This document shows, in pieces, positions 60,401 to 64,000 of a DNA stretch of 64,000 nt (position 1 is its first letter; every line of letters begins with the position of its first letter). This DNA is from Terriglobales bacterium. GTDB lineage: Bacteria > Acidobacteriota > Terriglobia > Terriglobales > Acidobacteriaceae. The position numbers were made by a program, and so were the translations under genes. A model generated the notes under the pieces. That model had not been told where the DNA came from and did not search any database. It was given only the letters and a program-made list of their open reading frames with translations. Location: contig DATKKJ010000148.1 of NCBI GenBank assembly GCA_035543055.1, positions 1-64,000 on the forward strand, in the 5' to 3' direction.

Positions 60401-61717
60401 CTGTTGACTCCGATCGCGGCGTCGGCCGGTGGCACCCAGAATATCGCCATCCCTGCCGGCACTCTCATCGCCACCTTTGCCGACCAGTTTGCCTTGGCTC
60501 CATTGAGCGACTACGCCCAGAATGCGCCGACATCGGGCGTGATCAGCGTCAACTGGGGTGATGGCAACACGGACGTGGGCATTGGCAGTATCGTGGATAC
60601 GACGAACCTGGCGTGCGCCGCGGAACCCCCGCCTCCGGCAGGCACGAAACTGTTCTGCGTGCTCACCGGAGCTCCTCACACTTACACGAACTTGGGCAAC
60701 TTCACGCTTACCGTGAATGTGAAAGACGTCGGCGGGTCCACCGCCACGATCACTGGCCAAGCGACCGTCAGCGCGGGCAAGCTGACCGATATCCCGATCG
60801 CGCAGCTGTTCCCGCCGAGTAATGTGCTTCAGAACGTCCAAGTCGCGCATTTTGAGGACACCAATCCGGGTGCCGTGCCCGGGGATTTCACCGCCACCAT
60901 CAACTGGGGCGACGGGAACGTTACCAACGCCACTTTCCAACTTTCCCCTGCTTGGCAACCGGGGATCGCTTGTACGGAATCCGTCGACCTCGCACCCTGC
61001 GATCCGACACAGTCTCAGTTCGATGTGCTCGGAAGCCACACCTATGCGGTCGCCAATACCACCTTCCCCATAACGGGGACGGTCACGGGACCGGGTGGGA
61101 TCACGACCTCGTTCTCCACGCAGGTCTTTATCCCCAACGTGGCGATCGCGCAGATCAACGAGCTGATCTCACCGCCTTCGTCCCAGATCAAGCCTGGCCA
61201 GTTTGTGGATCTGCTGGTAACGTTCGTACCCACGCCGGGGGTCAACACTCCAGTGAACCTGATGTGCACGGGATACGATTTCAATCTGAAGACCACTATC
61301 CCGCTGCCGCCAGGATCAACCTGCACCTTGGACAAGAGTACGCTGCCCGATGTCATGCAGACACGTCAGGTGCATGCTCTCTTTGCCACAACGCTTAAGG
61401 TCGTCTGGCAGAATGCCCCGCCTCGTCCGGGGAGCCAGGCCCCATACCAGTTGGCGCTCCTGCTGCCCGTCTTCTTCGGGACATTCGGCATCGTTTGGCT
61501 GACACCGATGTCTCGTCGAGAGAAGCGGCGCACTATGCTCGGCCTTGGCATCGGCGTGATGGTACTGGCGTTGTTGCTGGTGGGATGCGGTGGTGCAGGT
61601 GTGCAGACCGGAAATACAGAAACCCCTCCGGGCACGTACGGCATTGCGGTCACCACGAACGTTCCATCCGGCAACACCTTCGTTCAGGCCGTGGCAACCG
61701 TGAACGTCGTTCAGTAG
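57425..61717 (+). CDS. Large secreted VCBS/FG-GAP and PKD-like repeat protein with hydrophobic C-terminal tail
   Basis: About 1430 residues. The ATG at 57425 has GGAGG nine bases upstream and is followed by a signal peptide (LIITTVFILLIGFIAAGPAWA). Residues about 35-400 hold FG-GAP/VCBS repeats with calcium loops (DMDGDGNLDLIVAE, DIDCDGNNDVVVAD, DLNGDSFADIAIP), a beta-propeller pattern. From about 410 on come PKD- or Ig-like domains marked by WGDG or WNDG. Two of them are near-identical (see repeats). Near the C-terminus are a hydrophobic segment, a basic stop (MSRREKRR), a second hydrophobic segment ending in LLVGCGG, and a short tail with PGTYGIAVTT. It is probably an adhesin-like surface protein. 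A terminator follows. Confidence 0.92.
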   Translation: MSRSRLIITTVFILLIGFIAAGPAWASVTPATGSPLAVAANATAAVLADMDGDGNLDLIVAEAAAHKIEVFQGNGDGTFNTTAVVTIDSSVLGATATPVALATGLLTGGTLPDLAASEPDGGVVWVFQNTSSGPGNFGLSATSGSPYSLPGANNNPRGLAIADIDCDGNNDVVVADEGPDNVVYLLGDSTAAFTATITSTALTNGTNPVALVIGDFGSAHGGGACTNDIAVVQNATDNVHIMTNTTTTPGTVTFAAVDVSTGASSGPVAIAAGVLKTGPVDLAIANGGSKTVAVLVNNGSGTFSAAAGSPFAIPSSSVPTGIGIGKFLNNDAFNDVAVSAANGLDLFANSGSGGVLTTPATVVAAGTSPSGIATGDLNGDSFADIAIPNNGSSNVSIFLYTPFSNISTIAVSPNPVEGQAYGGPTDLLKFKYDGNPPDTSNFTGTVTWNDGSGGSDSASFTGPDVSNFFTVQGPTHTFPDEGTSTPTILVNNTADSQSVTKNGPTITVDDAPLSDPGTTLDPVASSTTVPFNTGSIVVANFKDGNPGAPTSDYDISTNWGDGNTDNCPHPCAKVGGGVVGPGGITYSVTDSHNYTSAGNFLVSTLITDIGGSTVTINTHVNISTMTVAPVAVAGTEGAQLTNPTILATITTTDPTPNLSAQVDFNCPTAPVGCSLSGTNISVVPITVDGCAAQFCVVTTGTTHTYADEGSFKVYVQVTDTKPPGDGSIGTTTSTATIGDAPLNQIATAGLSNQEGTGLFSNKIVGNFHDANTAAPAGDFTATVDWGDGTATSPGDGHPVVITALGGGDFKIESTHTYANTEETNSYQIKYSVQDVGSPNPGDPGRIGNPELPAPTQNGALVTFTDAPLNNVAATGLSNPEGTGTFSNVIVAKFHDAFLLAPAGDFTATVDWGDGTATSPGDGQAVVITALGGGDFKIESTHTYANTEDTNSYQIKYSVQDVGSPNPGDPGRIGNPELPAPTQNGALVTFADALLTPIAASAGGTQNIAIPAGTLIATFADQFALAPLSDYAQNAPTSGVISVNWGDGNTDVGIGSIVDTTNLACAAEPPPPAGTKLFCVLTGAPHTYTNLGNFTLTVNVKDVGGSTATITGQATVSAGKLTDIPIAQLFPPSNVLQNVQVAHFEDTNPGAVPGDFTATINWGDGNVTNATFQLSPAWQPGIACTESVDLAPCDPTQSQFDVLGSHTYAVANTTFPITGTVTGPGGITTSFSTQVFIPNVAIAQINELISPPSSQIKPGQFVDLLVTFVPTPGVNTPVNLMCTGYDFNLKTTIPLPPGSTCTLDKSTLPDVMQTRQVHALFATTLKVVWQNAPPRPGSQAPYQLALLLPVFFGTFGIVWLTPMSRREKRRTMLGLGIGVMVLALLLVGCGGAGVQTGNTETPPGTYGIAVTTNVPSGNTFVQAVATVNVVQ
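59752..60020 (+). repeat. First copy of a 378-base-spaced coding repeat
   Basis: Begins GGGCGATTTCACGGCC and encodes a PKD-like unit with VDWGDGTATSPGDG and the phrase VQDVGSPNPGDPGR. It is nearly identical in DNA to 60130-60398. Confidence 0.9.
60130..60398 (+). repeat. Second copy of the 378-base-spaced coding repeat
   Basis: The offset of 378 bases equals 126 codons, so the frame is kept. Most differences from the first copy are single, largely silent bases, which points to a recent duplication or ongoing gene conversion. Confidence 0.9.
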
Positions 61718-61732
61718 CGAGAGCCTGCCCTC

Positions 61733-61760
61733 AGCCCCGGCAGAAATGCCGGGGCTTTTC
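61733..61760 (+). terminator. Rho-independent terminator of the VCBS/PKD protein gene
   Basis: AGCCCCGGC (61733-61741) pairs perfectly with GCCGGGGCT (61748-61756) around the loop AGAAAT, followed by a T-run (TTTTC). It stands 15 bases after the stop codon. The gene at 61788 converges, so it may also shield that gene. Confidence 0.9.
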
Positions 61761-61787
61761 TTGTTCCGGAAACAACGGGCTGGTTGA

Positions 61788-62024
61788 TTACATCAGCTTG
61801 GAAAGGCGGGCCTCCAGGTCACCCAAGGCATCCTGGAGCAGTTTGACGTAGCGGGGCTCGCGCGCGACCTCGAGTTGCTGCACCACTCGCGCTCGCGCCA
61901 GACGCAGCGACTCGCGCTCCCGCTGGCGGGCGGCTTCATCCGCGGACAGGGGGCGCCCGGTTGGCTTTTCTTCGGCGGATTCCATCTGTGCTGCGACCGA
62001 CTTGCTCTCCCAGCCCCGGGCCAT
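61788..62024 (-). CDS. Small charged protein, unknown function
   Basis: A 78-residue protein, mostly one predicted amphipathic helix rich in Arg, Glu, Ala and Leu (AARQRERESLRLARARVVQQL, then YVKLLQDALGDLEARL). It could form a coiled coil. No family is recognised. TATAAT (62031-62036, minus strand) lies only six bases before the ATG and no Shine-Dalgarno sequence is seen, so the message might be leaderless. Coding is supported by composition and position after a convergent terminator, not by homology. Confidence 0.6.
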   Translation of the reverse strand: MARGWESKSVAAQMESAEEKPTGRPLSADEAARQRERESLRLARARVVQQLEVAREPRYVKLLQDALGDLEARLSKLM

Positions 62025-62030
62025 GAACCC

Positions 62031-62036
62031 ATTATA
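62031..62036 (-). promoter_or_regulatory. Possible -10 element giving a leaderless mRNA
   Basis: A perfect TATAAT on the minus strand, six bases before the ATG of the 78-residue protein. No good -35 is seen at 16-18 bases (CCTCCC stands there). Transcription would begin at or next to the start codon. Confidence 0.35.
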
Positions 62037-62078
62037 GGCTGCAGGCGCGGGCCGGGAGGATGCCCCGAACCTGAGCGG

Positions 62079-62675
62079 TCACTGGACGCGCTGCAGGCGG
62101 GCGATCAGCTTCTGCGCCAGGTTCTCTTCCGATTCCGACCACAACAGGCGGCCGGAGATGCCGCAATCCTTCTCCACCGCCGAAGTGAATCCCACCAGCT
62201 TCTGGACGTTGGCCTTGACCTTCGCCTCCGCCTGCGAGGTCAGCGGGATGTCCTCGAACAGGAACGGGGTATCGAGCCCGCAATCCACCAGCACGTGCCC
62301 GTTCTCGCGGTAGGAGCCTTCATCGAAACTCAACCCTTGGGCGACGAAACTGACTCGCTGCGGGCGGTCGATCCAGACCTTGGGCCGCTCCTCGCTCGGT
62401 GTCCACAGGTCCCAGAGGGCCTCGAACTCGTAGGCGTAGTCCTCGTGCAGGAATTCCGCCGCCAGCTCAATGACCCGCTCCGGCTCTGCCCGGTAGTCGA
62501 AGGTCTCTTCGAAGATGCTGGGCTGGTCCCATCCCACCGGATGCACTTCAACGTGGCCGATCCCGGGGAATTGCGTCGAGTACGGGAACTGTTTCAGCAC
62601 CGCCAGGGTCCGCGGCAGCATCTCGTCTGCCGCGAAGTTAGGGAACCACAGGCTGAGATAGAGCGAGTCGGCCAT
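62079..62675 (-). CDS. Conserved-looking hypothetical protein
   Basis: A 198-residue soluble protein with no signal peptide or membrane segment. It begins MADSLYLSLWFPNF and contains acidic and aromatic-rich stretches (YEFEALWDLWTPSEERPKVWI, FDEGSYRENGHVLVDCGLDTPFLFE). The mixed alpha/beta pattern and third-position GC bias support a real gene. I do not recognise the family. It lies between the small protein gene and tRNA-Glu on the minus strand, with its own upstream region of about 100 bases that also holds the tRNA promoter on the other strand. Confidence 0.8.
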   Translation of the reverse strand: MADSLYLSLWFPNFAADEMLPRTLAVLKQFPYSTQFPGIGHVEVHPVGWDQPSIFEETFDYRAEPERVIELAAEFLHEDYAYEFEALWDLWTPSEERPKVWIDRPQRVSFVAQGLSFDEGSYRENGHVLVDCGLDTPFLFEDIPLTSQAEAKVKANVQKLVGFTSAVEKDCGISGRLLWSESEENLAQKLIARLQRVQ

Positions 62676-62723
62676 GTGTGCTTATTCTACAGACGGTCGG
62701 GTGCGGCCATGGTCGCCGCGGCT

Positions 62724-62753
62724 TTGACACTGTTTCGCGCGCACTGTTAGAGT
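62724..62753 (+). promoter_or_regulatory. Promoter of tRNA-Glu
   Basis: TTGACA at 62724-62729 is a perfect -35. TAGAGT at 62748-62753, 18 bases further, is a fair -10. Transcription would start near 62760, about 23 bases before the mature tRNA. Confidence 0.65.
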
Positions 62754-62782
62754 AGGACTTCACCAGAAACCCCGCCTAGCGC

Positions 62783-62860
62783 GTCCCCGTCGTCTAGCCC
62801 GGCCCAGGACATCGCCCTTTCACGGCGGTAACGCGGGTTCGAATCCCGCCGGGGACGCCA
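62783..62860 (+). tRNA. tRNA-Glu (anticodon TTC)
   Basis: The acceptor stem GTCCCCG (62783-62789) pairs with CGGGGAC (62850-62856), followed by the discriminator G and an encoded CCA. The anticodon loop is CTTTCAC with anticodon TTC between GCC/GGC stem bases. The T-arm is GCGGG-TTCGAAT-CCCGC. The D-arm has TCTAGCCCGGCCCAGGACA, typical of bacterial tRNA-Glu. Confidence 0.97.
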
Positions 62861-62886
62861 ACATTCCTCCCTCACGGACATCCGGG

Positions 62887-64000
62887 TCAGGACCCAAGCG
62901 GCAAGGTGAACGAGAACACCGAACCATGCCCCAGCTGGCTGGTCACGCTGATGGTCCCGCCGTGCAGCTCGACGATCGCCTTGGCGATGGAGAGCCCCAT
63001 GCCGGTTCCCTGGATCGAAATACGCTCGTTCCTCCCGCGATAGAATTTCTCGAAGATCATCGACTGCTCGGCGTCGTCGATGCCGGGCCCATGGTCCGCG
63101 ACCGAGGTCACCAGGTGCGCGTTCTGCAGCTCCGCCGTGATACGGATGGGTGTCTCCGGCGGCGAATACTTCCCTGCATTCTCCAGCAACTGGCTGAGGA
63201 CCTCGGCGATCCTCTTCACGTCCATGCGCGCCGGGGGCAGGTTGGGGGGGACTTTCACCTCGACGTGATGGCGCTCCACGGAATGTCTGGCCTCCTGCAA
63301 CGCCAGGTCGATCGCTTCCCGGATCTGGTGCGGTTCGAACTGGAGCTCGACCTGGTGCGCGTCCAACTGCCCGACCTCCGCGGCCTCGCCGACCAGCCGG
63401 TTGAGCCGGTCACTCTCCTCGTTGATGACCTTGGCCAGGTCCTTCACCTGGGGCTTGTCCAGCTCGACCTCGGACAAGAGAGTCTCGGCCGACGCCTTGA
63501 TCGCGGTCAGGGGGGTGCGAAACTCGTGGGTCACCGAATCCAGCAGCAAGGAGCGGAGGCGGTCGCCTTCGCGGGTCGCCTCCGCCTTGGTCAGGCTTTC
63601 CATGGTGGCGGCGCGCTCGATGGCGATAGCGATCAGGCTTCCGATCGCCTCCTGCGTCTCCCGCGACAGGCTGCAACCCTGGAAGGCAATGGCGCCGATC
63701 GGGCGCACGCCGGTGCGCATGGGCATGAAGCAGAGGCCGCGCTCGCGGTCGACCACCGGCTCCCTGCTGCTGACCGCCTCCAGCTGCTCGGTGGTCACAA
63801 CGGACTGGACGGAGATGTCGGAGAAGTACGTCTTCCGCTTGTTTGCGAGGAAGACGGCGGCGCCGGCTACTCCGAACGAGTCCACGATGAAGTTCGGGAC
63901 CCGGTTGAGCAGGCCGAACACATTCTCGGTGACCAGAAGTTGCTGGCTGAACGCGTACAAGCGCTCCACCTCGCGACGGCGTTCGTGCGATCGCAACGCT
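62887..64000 (-). CDS. KdpD-like sensor histidine kinase, N-terminal part outside the window
   Basis: About 370 C-terminal residues are visible and the frame is open to the right edge, so the gene continues. The first part, RRREVERLYAFSQQLL followed by a GAF-like domain (about 20-140), is the arrangement found after the membrane region of KdpD-type kinases. The phosphoacceptor His is in SVTHEFRTPLTAIKAS. The ATPase domain has the N box in QLLENAGKYSP, G1 in DHGPGID, the F box in FEKFYRGRNE and G2 in GTGMGLSIAKAI. It should autophosphorylate and pass phosphate to a response regulator, which is not in the window. KdpD itself or a related hybrid is equally possible. Confidence 0.9.
   Translation of the reverse strand, partial: ALRSHERRREVERLYAFSQQLLVTENVFGLLNRVPNFIVDSFGVAGAAVFLANKRKTYFSDISVQSVVTTEQLEAVSSREPVVDRERGLCFMPMRTGVRPIGAIAFQGCSLSRETQEAIGSLIAIAIERAATMESLTKAEATREGDRLRSLLLDSVTHEFRTPLTAIKASAETLLSEVELDKPQVKDLAKVINEESDRLNRLVGEAAEVGQLDAHQVELQFEPHQIREAIDLALQEARHSVERHHVEVKVPPNLPPARMDVKRIAEVLSQLLENAGKYSPPETPIRITAELQNAHLVTSVADHGPGIDDAEQSMIFEKFYRGRNERISIQGTGMGLSIAKAIVELHGGTISVTSQLGHGSVFSFTLPLGS

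Noticed and set aside
1-64000. CRISPR arrays, insertion sequences, integrase genes or attachment sites
   Set aside because: No regularly spaced direct repeats, transposase or recombinase motifs or terminal inverted repeats were seen on either strand. The tRNA-Glu has no integrase beside it within the window.

Overview
The window is a GC-rich chromosomal segment that looks like an acidobacterium (Acidobacteriota, Terriglobia-like). This rests on an Oar-type TonB-dependent receptor with an N-terminal carboxypeptidase-regulatory domain, a very large secreted VCBS/PKD protein with a hydrophobic C-terminal tail, and a dense exopolysaccharide region with PEP-CTERM/XrtA-type enzymes. The taxonomic call is inference; no rRNA or marker gene is present. 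No CRISPR array, insertion sequence, integrase or prophage gene was seen.

Layout. (1) 2-2017: the 3' part of a secreted protein of unknown function. (2) 2026-28553, minus strand: a nearly gapless surface-polysaccharide region. Read in transcription order from the right it holds a three-enzyme fusion (oxidoreductase, cytidylyltransferase, class III aminotransferase), a possible MptE/GT42-like protein, methyltransferases, a Wzx-type flippase, asparagine synthase, two polysaccharide deacetylases, a formyltransferase, glycosyltransferases, a CDP-glucose branch (rfbF, rfbG, C-methyltransferase, 3,5-epimerase), a polytopic membrane protein, an initiating sugar transferase, GNAT and FemAB-like acyltransferases and a DegT aminotransferase. 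(3) 28658-31798, plus strand: sugar-nucleotide reductase, NeuB-family synthase and a glycosyltransferase, facing a PseB-like UDP-GlcNAc 4,6-dehydratase (31795-32832, minus). With the fusion this suggests a nonulosonic-acid-like sugar. (4) 33096-37981, plus strand: Wzc-type tyrosine autokinase, a TPR/carbohydrate-binding-like protein and an O-antigen ligase/polymerase; then a divergent DegT-fold protein on the minus strand.

(5) 39114-41156: a Ser/Thr kinase with a C-terminal cyclase-like domain that has lost its metal ligands. (6) 41242-51715, minus strand: six tightly coupled genes (HEAT-repeat membrane protein, GT2 synthase, TPR plus glycosidase-like protein, YaiO-like TPR/beta-barrel protein, TPR protein, sulfatase-fold membrane protein). 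Their parts match the logic of synthase-dependent exopolysaccharide secretion, but the set is not a pga, bcs, alg or pel locus that I recognise. This is the best candidate for an undescribed system. (7) 52000-61760: a small exported protein, the Oar-like receptor, and the VCBS/PKD protein with its own promoter and terminator. (8) 61788-64000: two small hypothetical proteins, a tRNA-Glu with a recognisable promoter, and the 3' part of a KdpD-like sensor kinase that runs off the window.

Taken together, the window encodes one Wzx/Wzy-like heteropolymer pathway with unusual sugars (branched, N-formylated, O-methylated and nonulosonate-like), and a second, synthase-dependent polysaccharide pathway. 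Functions are assigned from motifs and family resemblance read by eye; no database search was run.
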